From the NCBI RefSeq assembly GCF_000312045.1, contig NZ_HE978635.1, positions 672,774 to 736,773 on the forward strand: a stretch of DNA of 64,000 bases, in the 5' to 3' direction. Positions 16,861-28,844 of this stretch are shown here, in pieces; the first letter of the stretch is position 1, and every line of letters starts with the position of its first letter. The notes under the pieces were generated by a model. It saw only the letters and a program-made list of their open reading frames with translations, ran no database searches and had not been told where the DNA came from. The position numbers and the translations under genes were made by a program. Source of the stretch: Noviherbaspirillum massiliense JC206 (GTDB lineage: Bacteria; Pseudomonadota; Gammaproteobacteria; Burkholderiales; Burkholderiaceae_D).

Positions 16861-17366
16861 CGGCGCGTCTCCAGGCGTTCACCGGCGCGCGGGCCCGGCG
16901 TCTGCGAAAACGCGGCCGTCGGCATGAAATCGATGGCGACAAGCTCATCCGCCGCGCAGGCGAGCATCGCCCGGACCATCGCTTCCGCATGACCGATGGC
17001 GACGGTTTCCTTCACGAAGGCGTCGCGATAGGCATCCACGAGGCGCAGCTCAGCCTCCGACAGCTGTCGCACATCTGCGCGCTGCGCCTTCAGCTGGATG
17101 GTTCGGTGGGTCGAGGGCTGGCTGAACACGGCCGCGATGGGGCCGCGGTTCCGGATGTCCGCAATCAGGTCGGCAGCATGGTCCATGCCCACGAACAGGG
17201 TGACCTGCATCCGGTCGGACGAAACCGTGCATCCGAAGGCGCGCGTCTGACTGGGAATCGGTCCGTGCCGGGTAGCGGCCACGGAAATGGACACGCCGCC
17301 CTGCAGGAAGGCGGCGTGATCGGCATCGATGAGTGGCTGCGAGGAAACATCCATGGGCTGGCGCAT
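16857..17366 (-). CDS. Pyridoxamine 5'-phosphate oxidase-like protein
   Basis: A 169-residue protein with the split-barrel layout of FMN-binding PNPOx-like proteins: FLQGGVSISVAATRHGPIPS, then GCTVSSDRMQVTLFVG and GPIAAVFSQPSTHRTIQLKAQ. Helical C-terminal part follows. The family includes heme-utilisation and flavin reductase-like proteins; the exact activity is not readable. An ATG at 17354 is an alternative start. It overlaps the GAF protein gene by 4 nt, and that protein also begins with a PNPOx-like domain, so the two probably act together (inference). Confidence 0.68.
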   Translation of the reverse strand: MRQPMDVSSQPLIDADHAAFLQGGVSISVAATRHGPIPSQTRAFGCTVSSDRMQVTLFVGMDHAADLIADIRNRGPIAAVFSQPSTHRTIQLKAQRADVRQLSEAELRLVDAYRDAFVKETVAIGHAEAMVRAMLACAADELVAIDFMPTAAFSQTPGPRAGERLETRR

Positions 17367-17522
17367 TCGTCGGTTTGGCAGTGCATATGCAATGCACGCG
17401 CAGGATATCCTGGTGCAATGATACCGCGTAAATCCGATGGCTCATGACCGCTTCTCCCCGGTCGGTTACTCCCGCAGCGCAAGCCCGCGAATCGCGCAAG
17501 GGCGATCCATGGATGAAGCTTC

Positions 17523-18569
17523 CTACATGAACGACCACCCAAGCGGCTTGCCATCCTGGTCCGTGATCCGGGTGAACTCGCCATAGATCCTTGCCTGCAC
17601 CGCGTCCGGCAGGCGCACGAAATCAATGCCGTTGACGGTGTCATCGCCTTTCAGAAATGCCCAGGTAAAGAACCTGAGCGTGGCGATGGTCGCCTTCGGA
17701 TTGCTCGTCTTCCTGGGCACGATGACGAAAGTGCCCATGGTGATCGGCCAGCTTGAGGGGCCGGGTTTGTCGGTCAGTGCCTCTTCGAATGCGGCCTTGC
17801 TTTTCCAGCCGCTGTTGGCCAGCGCCGATGCGAATGCGGTTGGAGACGGCTCCACATAACGGCCGTGGCTGTTCCTGAGTTTCGGGTAGACCAGCTTGTC
17901 CTGCACCACGTAGTTGTAATCGACATAGCCGATCGCGCCCGTAGTTTGCCTCACTGCCGCGACCATGCCGCTGCTGCCCTTCACCTGCAATGCACCGGCC
18001 GGCCATTTGACGGTGAAACCGGTGCCGAATCCGGACTTCCATGCTGCGCTGACCTTGCTCAGGTAATCGCTCAGGTTGTAAGTAGTACCGGAGCCGTCCT
18101 GGCGCGCCACGATCACGATGGACAGCTTCGGCAGGGCGATGCCGGGATTGAGCGCAGCAATCGCGGCGTCGCTCCACTTCGTGATTTTGCCGGCGTAGAT
18201 ATCAGCGAGCACCTCGCCGCTCAGGAGCAGTTCTCCCGCTTTCACGCCAGGCAGGTTGATGACCGGGACCACACCGGAGATTGCGGTGGGAAAGCACAAC
18301 AGGTTTTCCTTCGCGAGTTCTTCACGGCCCAGGGCCACGTCGCTCGCGCCGAAATCGACAGCCTTTGCCTTGATCTGCCTGATGCCGGCGGACGATCCGA
18401 CAGGCTGGTATTCGACCGAGATGCCGTTCTTCTGCCGGTACAGCTCGGCCCATTTCGTGTAGAGCGGGTGGGCGGCGGAAGAACCCGCGCCTCCCACATC
18501 GGCTGCTTGGCTAAAAAGGGGCAGCAGCAGGCAAAGGCTGAGCCATGCGGTTTTTATTGTGGAAGGCAT
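17523..18569 (-). CDS. pstS: Phosphate ABC transporter substrate-binding protein
   Basis: A 348-residue periplasmic binding protein with a signal peptide (MPSTIKTAWLSLCLLLPLFSQAA). The phosphate-contact motifs are clear: GAGSSAAHPLYTKWAELY near the N-terminus, FGASDVALG, and the RQDGSGTTYNLSDYL segment that carries the catalytic-like Arg/Asp/Ser/Thr ligands. It delivers inorganic phosphate to PstCAB. No pstC, pstA, pstB or phoU gene is in the window, so this copy is isolated. An upstream extension to 18680 precedes the signal peptide and was rejected. Confidence 0.9.
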   Translation of the reverse strand: MPSTIKTAWLSLCLLLPLFSQAADVGGAGSSAAHPLYTKWAELYRQKNGISVEYQPVGSSAGIRQIKAKAVDFGASDVALGREELAKENLLCFPTAISGVVPVINLPGVKAGELLLSGEVLADIYAGKITKWSDAAIAALNPGIALPKLSIVIVARQDGSGTTYNLSDYLSKVSAAWKSGFGTGFTVKWPAGALQVKGSSGMVAAVRQTTGAIGYVDYNYVVQDKLVYPKLRNSHGRYVEPSPTAFASALANSGWKSKAAFEEALTDKPGPSSWPITMGTFVIVPRKTSNPKATIATLRFFTWAFLKGDDTVNGIDFVRLPDAVQARIYGEFTRITDQDGKPLGWSFM

Positions 18570-18690
18570 GATCGGATCAGGTAGTTGAAAGGCCGCGCCG
18601 GATCCTACAGGGGGAACATGACTGTTTGATGACAGGACCGCGCAGCCATGAAGACGGTCATGGATGGCAGACCACTCCAATTCGCGGCAC

Positions 18691-18718
18691 AGCCTGCCCG
18701 GCCTTTGCCGGACAGGCT
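18691..18718 (-). terminator. Hairpin after the GST gene
   Basis: AGCCTGCCCGG and CCGGACAGGCT form an 11-bp stem with one mismatch and a CCTTTG-type loop, about 20 nt past the GST stop codon on the minus strand. There is no T tract, so it may be a weak terminator or an mRNA-stabilising end. Confidence 0.45.
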
Positions 18719-18737
18719 CCTGAGTGAACCGGCAGCC

Positions 18738-19454
18738 TTATGCGGAGGGTGCGTTCCGGTCCGGAATGTTCAATCCCTTTGCGACTGCAGGGCGTGCAAG
18801 GAAGCGTTCGAGCACCCGTGTTACATGCGGAAAATCCGCGATGCCCACGATGTCGCCGGCTTCGTAAAAGCCGATCAGGTTGCGCACCCAGGGGAACGTG
18901 GCGATATCGGCGATCGTGTAGGTGTCGCCCATGATCCAGTCGCGGCCGGCGAGGCGCTGGTTGAGCACGCCGAGCAGGCGCTTCGATTCCGCCACATAGC
19001 GGTCGCGCGGTCGCTTGTCTTCGTAATCCTTGCCGGCGAATTTATGGAAAAATCCGAGCTGGCCGAACATCGGCCCGATGCCGCCCATCTGGAACATGAG
19101 CCACTGGATCGCCTCGTAGCGGGCGCCAGGATCCTGCGGGAGCAACTTGCCGCTCTTGTCGGCCAGGTAGATCAGGATCGCGCCGGATTCGAACAGCGGC
19201 AGCGGCTTGCCGCCCGGGCCGTTCGGATCGAGGATCGCGGGAATCTTGTTGTTCGGATTGAGCGACAAAAATTCCGGTGACAGCTGGTCGTTGGTTTCGA
19301 AGCGCACCAGATGCGGCTCGTAAGGCAGGCCGGTTTCCTCGAGCATGATCGACGCCTTGACGCCATTCGGCGTCGGCAGGGAGTAGAGCTGGATGCGGTC
19401 AGGATGCCGGGCCGGCCATTTCTTCGTGATGGGAAAAGCGGAAAGATCGGTCAT
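18738..19454 (-). CDS. Nu-class glutathione S-transferase (YfcG-like)
   Basis: A 238-residue protein with the thioredoxin-like N-terminal domain (IQLYSLPTPNGVKASIMLEE), the cis-Pro NPNNKIPAILD loop, the glutathione-binding ESGAILIYLA motif, and an all-alpha C-terminal domain with YTIADIATFPWV. The TPNG motif in place of a Tyr/Ser/Cys active site is typical of the Nu class (E. coli YfcG and YghU), which act as disulfide-bond oxidoreductases or peroxide reductases with two bound glutathiones. The ATG at 19454 begins MTDLSAFPITKKW, the usual start. Monocistronic. Confidence 0.88.
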   Translation of the reverse strand: MTDLSAFPITKKWPARHPDRIQLYSLPTPNGVKASIMLEETGLPYEPHLVRFETNDQLSPEFLSLNPNNKIPAILDPNGPGGKPLPLFESGAILIYLADKSGKLLPQDPGARYEAIQWLMFQMGGIGPMFGQLGFFHKFAGKDYEDKRPRDRYVAESKRLLGVLNQRLAGRDWIMGDTYTIADIATFPWVRNLIGFYEAGDIVGIADFPHVTRVLERFLARPAVAKGLNIPDRNAPSA

Positions 19455-19689
19455 AAGGATTCCTTGTACAGAAGTCAGGGCTATGGGAATGTCCGGATGG
19501 ATGGGAAGCGCCGAATTGCTGGAAGGGCAGGAACACAATCCGGACTTGCCTCGTATTATGCCGTCTTCCGGAATTTCGCTTTGGCAGCCGAGTGTGCCGC
19601 AATCGATCCGCGGCCAGCGCCTTTGAGGGGCCGTCCTGTGCCGTTTCTGGCGCAAAAGCGGGCAAGCGAAGATGCTGCAATGCTAGCTC

Positions 19690-19711
19690 GCTTATAATAA
19701 GCAATGCTTAT
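19690..19711. promoter_or_regulatory. Overlapping palindromes, likely MarR operator and promoter
   Basis: Two perfect palindromes share a half-site: GCTTATAATAAGC at 19690-19702 and ATAAGCAATGCTTAT at 19697-19711. The first contains a TATAAT -10 box at 19693-19698. They lie 19-40 nt before the ATG of the marR gene. MarR-family regulators typically bind such AT-rich palindromes over their own promoter, so autorepression of the marR-efflux operon is likely (inference). Confidence 0.7.
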
Positions 19712-19729
19712 CAATCGCCGGAACCACCC

Positions 19730-20167
19730 ATGCAAGTGCGCCAGGACAGCCTCGGATTCCTGATTGCCGATCTCTCCCGTCTCATGCGCCGCGCCTTCGC
19801 GCAGCAGCTCACCGGCAGCTCCCTGACGCTGGCCCAGGCCAGGGCACTGCTCTACCTTTCCCGCAATGAAGGCATGCGCCAGGTGGACCTGGCAGCCAAC
19901 CTCGAAATCCAGCCGATGACGCTCGCGCGCCTGGTCGACCAGCTGGAAGCCGGCGGACTGCTCGAACGCCGATCGGATCCGGCGGACCGGCGCGCCTACC
20001 GGCTGTATCTCAAGCCCGCCGCCGCCCCTCATCTGGAAGCCGTGAAGCAGGTGGCGAAAGCCATTCGCAGCGATGTGCTGCGCGGCGTCGGCAAGGAGCA
20101 CGCGGACATCCTGCTCGCCACGCTGGAGCAAATGCATGGCAACCTTGTCGAGCAGGAGGAAGGCTGA
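19730..20167 (+). CDS. MarR family transcriptional regulator
   Basis: A 145-residue winged-helix regulator. The dimerisation helix LGFLIADLSRLMRRAFAQQL is followed by LTLAQARALLYLSRNEGMRQVDLAANLEIQPMTLARLVD split over helices 2-4 (recognition helix around PMTLARLVDQLEAGGLLERR) and the wing DPADRRAYRLYL with the conserved D-x-R-A. These proteins repress adjacent transporters until a ligand, often a phenolic or drug, is bound. The ATG at 19730 sits just after a palindromic operator. Its stop overlaps the start of the efflux gene by one base (TGATG). Confidence 0.92.
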   Translation: MQVRQDSLGFLIADLSRLMRRAFAQQLTGSSLTLAQARALLYLSRNEGMRQVDLAANLEIQPMTLARLVDQLEAGGLLERRSDPADRRAYRLYLKPAAAPHLEAVKQVAKAIRSDVLRGVGKEHADILLATLEQMHGNLVEQEEG

Positions 20168-21369
20168 TGCGAAACGAAAGCCTGACACGGCGCCCTCCCC
20201 TCTGGCTGCTGGTGCTCATTGCCTTCAGCGGTACGCTGGCAATGCACATGTTCGTGCCGGCCTTGCCCAATGCGGCCCAGGACCTCGGCGCCAGCATCGC
20301 CCAGATGCAGATGACCATCAGCCTGTATGTCGGCGGCCTGGCCGTGGGCCAGCTGGTGTACGGGCCGCTGTCGGACTGTTTCGGGCGCCGCCCCACGCTG
20401 ATGGTCGGCCTCGCTCTCTATACCGTTGCGGGTCTGGCTGCGGCCCTGGCGCCGCAGGTGCATGCACTGGTCGCCGCGCGTCTGTTCCAGGCGCTGGGCG
20501 GCTGCGCCGGACTGGTGCTGGGACGGGCGATCGTGCGCGATACTGCCGGGCCGGACGACGCGGTAGGCCGGCTTGCCCTGATGAACCTGATGATGATGGT
20601 CGGACCGGGTCTGGCGCCGATGATCGGCGGCACGCTGTCTGACAGTTTCGGCTGGCGCGCCATCTTCCTGTTGCTGGCCCTCCTTGGCGCTACCAGCATG
20701 ACATTCGCATGGCGGCTCCTGCCGGAAACGGGGCGACCTACCGGCCGCATCAGCGCGGCCTCGCTTGCGCGTGATTACAAGAGCCTGCTGCGCTCACCCG
20801 CCTTCGTCGGCTATGCCATCGGCGGCGGCTGCGCGACCACTTCCTTCTATGCCTTCATCGCTGCCGCACCATTCATCTTCGTCAATGAATTGCATCGCTC
20901 GCCGCATGAAGTCGGCATCTACCTCGGCATCGTGGTGGCGGGCATGTCGCTCGGGAATGCGCTGATCACCCGTCTCATTCGCAGGCTGCCCATCGAGCGC
21001 CTGATGGTCGGATCCAATGCGCTCAGTGCGGTCAGTGCCTTCGCCCTGCTGGCGACGGTGCTGCTGGGAGCATTGAACGTGTACCTGATGGTCGGCCTGA
21101 TGTTCGTGTTCACCGCGGGCGCCGGGATGTCCAGTCCGACGGCCCTGACCAAGGCAGTCAGCGTCGACTCCAAGCTGATCGGGTCGGCCGCCGGATTGTA
21201 CGGGTTCACCCAGATGGCCATAGGCGCGCTCTGCACCTCTCTTGCCGGCGTCGGCCGCGATCCGGCACTTGCCGCTGCCGCCGTGCTCGCCCTTGCCGGC
21301 ATCGCCGGGCAAGCTGCATTCTGGATGGCCCTGCACCGCGACAGGGCCGTCCGCCAGGCCTCGTCTTGA
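20167..21369 (+). CDS. Bcr/CflA family multidrug efflux MFS transporter
   Basis: A 400-residue, 12-helix MFS protein. The opening LLVLIAFSGTLAMHMFVPALP resembles the conserved first helix of Bcr/CflA (D-x-Y-x-P-A-x-P), GPLSDCFGRRPTLMVGLALY is the MFS loop 2-3 motif, and helix 4-5 shows ARLFQALGGCAGLVLGRAIVRD, the Bcr/CflA drug-H+ antiporter signature. Such pumps export bicyclomycin, chloramphenicol or dipeptides. It is co-transcribed with and probably controlled by the preceding MarR regulator. A hairpin follows the stop codon. Confidence 0.9.
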   Translation: MRNESLTRRPPLWLLVLIAFSGTLAMHMFVPALPNAAQDLGASIAQMQMTISLYVGGLAVGQLVYGPLSDCFGRRPTLMVGLALYTVAGLAAALAPQVHALVAARLFQALGGCAGLVLGRAIVRDTAGPDDAVGRLALMNLMMMVGPGLAPMIGGTLSDSFGWRAIFLLLALLGATSMTFAWRLLPETGRPTGRISAASLARDYKSLLRSPAFVGYAIGGGCATTSFYAFIAAAPFIFVNELHRSPHEVGIYLGIVVAGMSLGNALITRLIRRLPIERLMVGSNALSAVSAFALLATVLLGALNVYLMVGLMFVFTAGAGMSSPTALTKAVSVDSKLIGSAAGLYGFTQMAIGALCTSLAGVGRDPALAAAAVLALAGIAGQAAFWMALHRDRAVRQASS

Positions 21370-21412
21370 GCATGCCGGCGCTTCGGTACAAGCCGAGGCC
21401 ACCGGGCATGCT
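21369..21412 (+). terminator. Cruciform-like hairpin after the efflux gene
   Basis: AGCATGCCGG directly after the stop pairs with CCGGGCATGCT at 21402-21412 with a one-base bulge, and an inner CTTCGG/CCGAGG pairing extends the structure. No T tract follows. It may end the MarR-efflux transcript. Confidence 0.45.
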
Positions 21413-21531
21413 GCTACCGCCGCCCGCCGGCACATCGCATTGATCGGCCACCGGCTCGCAGGTGGCGTCCGGCAGCCGCGCATGTCGTTGTTCCGCGTCC
21501 GGCACCCTGCTAGAATCGATTCGTTGCTTTT

Positions 21532-24579
<3,048 letters not shown>

Positions 24580-24979
24580 CCTTGCCATCTTCGTGCGCCG
24601 CCGCGCTTGCGGTGGAAATGCACGAAGGATGAACAGGCCCCATGCATTTCCTCCCAGTTATCCTCATGGGCTGCTTCAGTGCAAGGATGAAACGTTCCAT
24701 AGAGAATAAATTTCCTCCATAGAAATCCTGCCGTCTCCCGCATTCCCTTCCGCCGCCCCCAGCGTCGCTGAGTAATTTTTCCACGACGGACCAAAAGCTG
24801 AGACATGCCGGTGGCGTCTGTTCGTGCCGCACCTTGTAACTTTTTCCTTGCGTACACGCTGCATTGACAAGTGCATCCCGTATTTACCGCGCCGCAGTGC
24901 TGGAACATTACTTGCTGATCTGTCCGGAACATCTCTCCGGCAACCTTGCCTCCCCGCAGGCAAGCCTCTAAAACACTAC
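24580..24979 (+). other. Intergenic region before the SLC13 permease
   Basis: About 400 bp without a supported gene. It begins with an inverted repeat TTCGTGC at 24590-24596 and GCACGAA at 24620-24626, with extra internal pairing, which may terminate the kinase transcript although no T tract follows. The rest should carry the permease promoter. An extended permease reading frame back to 24824 lacks membrane-protein character and was not used. Confidence 0.5.
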
Positions 24980-26782
24980 ATGCAATCGATTACAACACCC
25001 CAGATCATTTATCTCATCATCGCCGCTGCCACGCTGGCTCTGCTGATCACCGACCGGCTACGGGTCGATCTCGTTGGCCTCCTCGTCATCCTTGCGCTCG
25101 CCTTGACCGGCATTCTTACTCCCCAGCAGGCATTTTCCGGGCTGGGCAGCGAACCCGCGCTGGTGATTGCTGCCATCTTCGTGCTCAGCCGCGGCTTGCA
25201 GCTGACCGGTGTCGCGGATACGGTCACGGGCTGGATCGTGCGGCTCGCGGGAAAGAGCGAAAGGCGCATGGTCTCGGTGATGATGCTCGGCGTGTCGGCG
25301 TTTTCCACCTTCACTGAACATGTCACGCCGACAGCGATCATGATGCCGGTGCTGCTCAGGCTGTCACGCGAACGCAATATCCCGGCGTCCAAACTGCTGA
25401 TGCCGCTCTCCTTTGCCGCGTCGCTGGGCAGCACGATTGCCCTGATCGGCGCGCCCGCCTTTCTCTTCGCCAGCACCCTGCTGCAGCGCGCCGGCCGGCC
25501 GGCGCTCGGCCTGTTTTCCATTGCTCCGATCGGGCTGGTCCTGGTGGTCATCGGCGTGCTCTATGTGCTGCTGATCGGCCGCTTCCTGCTGCCGTCCAAC
25601 AAGGGGCGCGACACCACCAATGACATCTTTACCCAGGGGCGCTATCTCGCGGAAGTCAGCATCCCGCCCGAATCCACTCTCATCGGCGCCGGCCACGGTC
25701 GCTTCCACGAACTGGGCCTGCGTTCGCTCGAGATCCTCAAGTGGATGCGTGATGGCAAGGCCTTGCGCGGGCCGCTGGACGATTTCAAGCTGAACGCGAA
25801 TGACATGCTGCTGGTGCGTCTGACTCCCGATGACCTCGCGACCCTGCGGCAGGAGCCGGAAGGCGTGCGGCTCAAGCCGATCGAACAGTTCGACCTGCCC
25901 GGCGCGGAAGCGCAGACGCCCGGGGAAGAACTGAGCGCCCGGCTGGCGCAGGCAGTGGTCATGCCCGGATCGAGCCTGATCGGGCATACCATCCACGAAG
26001 CCAACCTGCAGCACCGCTACGGGATCGTGGTGGTGGCCTTGTCGCGGCAAGGCGCGCCCACCTCCGAAGCAATCGACCGGGTACGCCTGCGCGCCGGCGA
26101 CGTGCTGGTGCTTGAAGGCGACGAGGATGAAGTACGGCACCTGACCGAGGAACAGCCTACCCTCCTGATGGCCCCGTTTCCCGGCAAGCCCCGTCCGCGT
26201 ACCGCCAAGCGTGCGGCCGCCATCATGCTGGGCGTCATCGCTGCCGCCTCATTCAACATCGCCCCGCTGGAAGTGGTAGCCGTCGCGGGAGCAGTGGCGA
26301 TGGTCTTGGTCGGCTGCCTTACGGTCAACCAGGCCTATGACGCCATCGACAAGCGGATCTTCCTTTTCATCGCCGGTGCCATTCCGCTGGGGACCGCAAT
26401 GCAGAAGACCGGCCTGGCGGCAGAAGCCGGCCGCCTGCTGCAGACATGGTTGGGCCACTGGCCGGAATTCTGGATCCTGGTCGCAATCTTCGCCGTCGCC
26501 GGCTTGCTGACCCAGGTGCTGTCGGACACGGCCACGCTCTCCATTCTCGGCCCGGTTGCCATCGCATTTGCCCATGCCCTGGGGCGCGCGCCCGAACCCT
26601 TTGTGCTGGCCGTGGCCTTCGCTTCCGTGACTTCCTTCCTGACGCCGATCGCGCACTGGGGCAACCTGTTGGTCTTTACTCCCGGCCAGTACCGTTTCAC
26701 CGACTTCGTGAAAGTCGGCACGCCGCTGACCGTCCTGATTGCGCTGGTCGTGGCATGGATGGGGCCGATCGTGTTTGGATGA
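24980..26782 (+). CDS. SLC13-family permease with two TrkA-C domains
   Basis: About 600 residues starting MQSITTPQIIYL. It has an N-terminal set of helices with STFTEHVTPTAIMMPVLL (the family's S-N-x-x-T-A-type motif region) and SFAASLGSTIALIGAPAFLF, then two cytosolic TrkA-C/RCK-C domains in the middle (LAEVSIPPESTLIG..., then ARLAQAVVMPGSSLIGHTI...RLRAGDVLVLEGDEDEV), and a second helix set with VLSDTATLSILGPVAIAFA. This is the architecture of the anion:Na+ symporter subgroup linked to sulfate, dicarboxylate or phosphate uptake (YfbS/SAC1 type). The substrate is not determined. The ATG at 24980 has no strong ribosome binding site. Confidence 0.85.
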   Translation: MQSITTPQIIYLIIAAATLALLITDRLRVDLVGLLVILALALTGILTPQQAFSGLGSEPALVIAAIFVLSRGLQLTGVADTVTGWIVRLAGKSERRMVSVMMLGVSAFSTFTEHVTPTAIMMPVLLRLSRERNIPASKLLMPLSFAASLGSTIALIGAPAFLFASTLLQRAGRPALGLFSIAPIGLVLVVIGVLYVLLIGRFLLPSNKGRDTTNDIFTQGRYLAEVSIPPESTLIGAGHGRFHELGLRSLEILKWMRDGKALRGPLDDFKLNANDMLLVRLTPDDLATLRQEPEGVRLKPIEQFDLPGAEAQTPGEELSARLAQAVVMPGSSLIGHTIHEANLQHRYGIVVVALSRQGAPTSEAIDRVRLRAGDVLVLEGDEDEVRHLTEEQPTLLMAPFPGKPRPRTAKRAAAIMLGVIAAASFNIAPLEVVAVAGAVAMVLVGCLTVNQAYDAIDKRIFLFIAGAIPLGTAMQKTGLAAEAGRLLQTWLGHWPEFWILVAIFAVAGLLTQVLSDTATLSILGPVAIAFAHALGRAPEPFVLAVAFASVTSFLTPIAHWGNLLVFTPGQYRFTDFVKVGTPLTVLIALVVAWMGPIVFG

Positions 26783-26812
26783 GCGTCCCCGGCTTTACCC
26801 GCATGAGATCGT

Positions 26813-28432
26813 TCACGGCCGTCCGTGCGTGGCGGCTTCCTCGCGCGGTTCGGCTTCGGCAAGCGCCATCCGCAACTTCACCCGCTCGCGCAGGTAATCC
26901 TTCAATGCCGGCATATCAAGCTGCGTGCCTGCAAGGCCGACATGCCCGTCGGGACGCAGCAGGTAGAACGAGGGCCTGGGAATCTGCGCGTGCGCCAGCG
27001 CCTGCTTGTTTTCCGGCGTGTCCGGAATCGTGCAGATGGCAATGAGTTTCATCTCCTGATCGGACAGCGCGCCGGCCGGCAGCGACTGGCCGAACAGCAT
27101 CAGGCTGAAGCACGTGTCATCCAGTTTCTGGAACAGGTCCTCGACCGGCCCATTCGGCGCGAATTGCAGCCGCATCCACGGAAAGCGATCGCCCGCGCAG
27201 GGGGCGTCACCCGGGAGTTGCGCCGCCATTCGGGACAAAGGGCTGCGCGGGTAACGGATTCCGATCTGCGAAATCGTGCGGAAGGCCAGCTTGCGCGCAC
27301 GTTCACGATGCATCGCAATGGCGACCGCCCTGGGAAAGATCCGCATGCGGAACACTTCGGCATACCATCGCTCGGACACAAAGAATGTGAAGGCACGATC
27401 GGTGGTGCGAAGCAGGCGCGAGGCAACCGGAGCGCGTTCCAGGTCATACGAGTCGAGCAAACCATCTTCCGCCTGGCCCGACACCACGAGCGCAAGCTTC
27501 CATGCCAGGTTGTAGGCATCCTGCAATCCGGTATTCATGCCTTGCGCGCCGACCGGACTGTGGACGTGGGCGGCATCGCCGAGCAGGAAGCAGCGGCGGT
27601 CGCGGAACCGGGCGGCACGCCGGTGATGCACGTGGTAGGTAGAGAACCAGCTGCATTCCTGGAACCGCAGCGCAGTGCCTGCCTCGTTGCGGATATAGGG
27701 TTCGACCGCGTCGAAGTCGATGTTGCTACGGGTGAGCAATTCCGGCGGAACGATCCCCACCACCCGCCAGTGGTTCTCTCCACGCATCGGGAAAAACAGG
27801 TGAAAGCCGCGCGGCCACAGATAAATGTTCAATTCGTCCGGCGTCATGGAACCGGTTACGATGGTATCGGCAACATAGAACAAGTCTTCATAGGGCGCGC
27901 CCACGAAGTCGATATTGCACAAGCTGCGCACCGCACTGTGGGCGCCATCGCAGCCGGCGACCCATTTGGCCTCGATTTCCAGCGTCCGGCCGTCGGCTTG
28001 CTCCAGCGTGGCCGTAACGCCTTCCTTTGCCTGCTCAAGTCCGACGAGCTTTGTGTTCCACTGTATGTCGGTGCCGCGGTCGCGCAGGATCGTCCCGAGC
28101 AGCCGTTCATTGTCATCCTGGCCCAGGATCAGAAGAAACGGATAGGGGCTCAAATCCTGCCCGATGTCACCCAGCGGCACGCGCGCCGCGCGCCGTCCCT
28201 GGACCCACATGTTGGCGCCGGTCGCGCGCTTGCCGAGTTCGACTGCCTCCTCGGCGATGCCGAGTTGCGAATAAATTTCGAGCGTGCGCGCCTGCACGCC
28301 GAGCGCCTTCGTCTGCACGGAAGGGCCGGGATTGCGGTCCACGATTACTGCCCGGATATCGTGCTTGAGAAGTTGGTTGGCGAGCATCAAGCCAGTCGGG
28401 CCCGCACCGACAATGAGGATATCGGTTTCCAT
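26813..28432 (-). CDS. FAD-dependent aromatic monooxygenase (PheA/TfdB family)
   Basis: A 539-residue flavoprotein hydroxylase. The Rossmann motif ILIVGAGPTGLMLANQL is at the N-terminus, the mid-chain DG motif is CDGAHSAVRSL, and the second FAD motif GDAAHVHSPVGAQGMN is followed by GLQDAYNLAWKLAL. A thioredoxin-like C-terminal domain (PSFYLLRPDGHVGL) fits phenol 2-monooxygenase and pentachlorophenol hydroxylase relatives. It likely uses NAD(P)H and O2 to hydroxylate a phenolic or other aromatic. The ATG at 28432 is preferred because GGAG lies 8 nt upstream; 28447 is an alternative. No ring-cleavage genes are adjacent, so the pathway is unknown. Confidence 0.88.
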   Translation of the reverse strand: METDILIVGAGPTGLMLANQLLKHDIRAVIVDRNPGPSVQTKALGVQARTLEIYSQLGIAEEAVELGKRATGANMWVQGRRAARVPLGDIGQDLSPYPFLLILGQDDNERLLGTILRDRGTDIQWNTKLVGLEQAKEGVTATLEQADGRTLEIEAKWVAGCDGAHSAVRSLCNIDFVGAPYEDLFYVADTIVTGSMTPDELNIYLWPRGFHLFFPMRGENHWRVVGIVPPELLTRSNIDFDAVEPYIRNEAGTALRFQECSWFSTYHVHHRRAARFRDRRCFLLGDAAHVHSPVGAQGMNTGLQDAYNLAWKLALVVSGQAEDGLLDSYDLERAPVASRLLRTTDRAFTFFVSERWYAEVFRMRIFPRAVAIAMHRERARKLAFRTISQIGIRYPRSPLSRMAAQLPGDAPCAGDRFPWMRLQFAPNGPVEDLFQKLDDTCFSLMLFGQSLPAGALSDQEMKLIAICTIPDTPENKQALAHAQIPRPSFYLLRPDGHVGLAGTQLDMPALKDYLRERVKLRMALAEAEPREEAATHGRP

Positions 28433-28844
28433 GGAGGTGGTCTCCATTCTTCAATGCGTTCATGGGATCTGTCGGCCGGAAATATCCTGCCGGGGAATGG
28501 CGAGGTTGGCGCAGACCGGTTTGTTCACCGGGAACCGGTGAGCATCGTCTTCTTATTTTGGATGCCGGATGGCTAAAGCCATGCTGGTCGATCACGGCGA
28601 CCTTGAGATAGGTCATAGGGCTGCCAGATAGGAGGCTCGTCCAGTGCAAGCGACCTGCGGTGCACAAGCGCAATATGGCCAGCTTGCAAGCAGCGATCAG
28701 CCAGCGACGAAGCCGCAGCGCTGGTCGAGATTGCCGGGGATAGTTCATGCGCGGAAATCGGCAGGTCATTTAACGTGCGTCATCGCCGCCCCTCTCCGGG
28801 ATGGTCATCATTGTCCCGGCCATCATTTCTTGCCCATACCAACC
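28433..28844. other. Divergent intergenic region
   Basis: About 410 bp between the leftward monooxygenase and the rightward SET gene. The frame of the SET gene is open back to 28644 but that part lacks family similarity. No regulator gene, RNA gene or strong repeat is visible. Confidence 0.45.

Noticed and set aside
26825-28576. A 583-codon plus-strand frame opposite the FAD monooxygenase
   Set aside because: Same reason: the minus strand carries the FAD motifs, the plus strand is rich in Arg, Gln and Pro with no recognisable domain.
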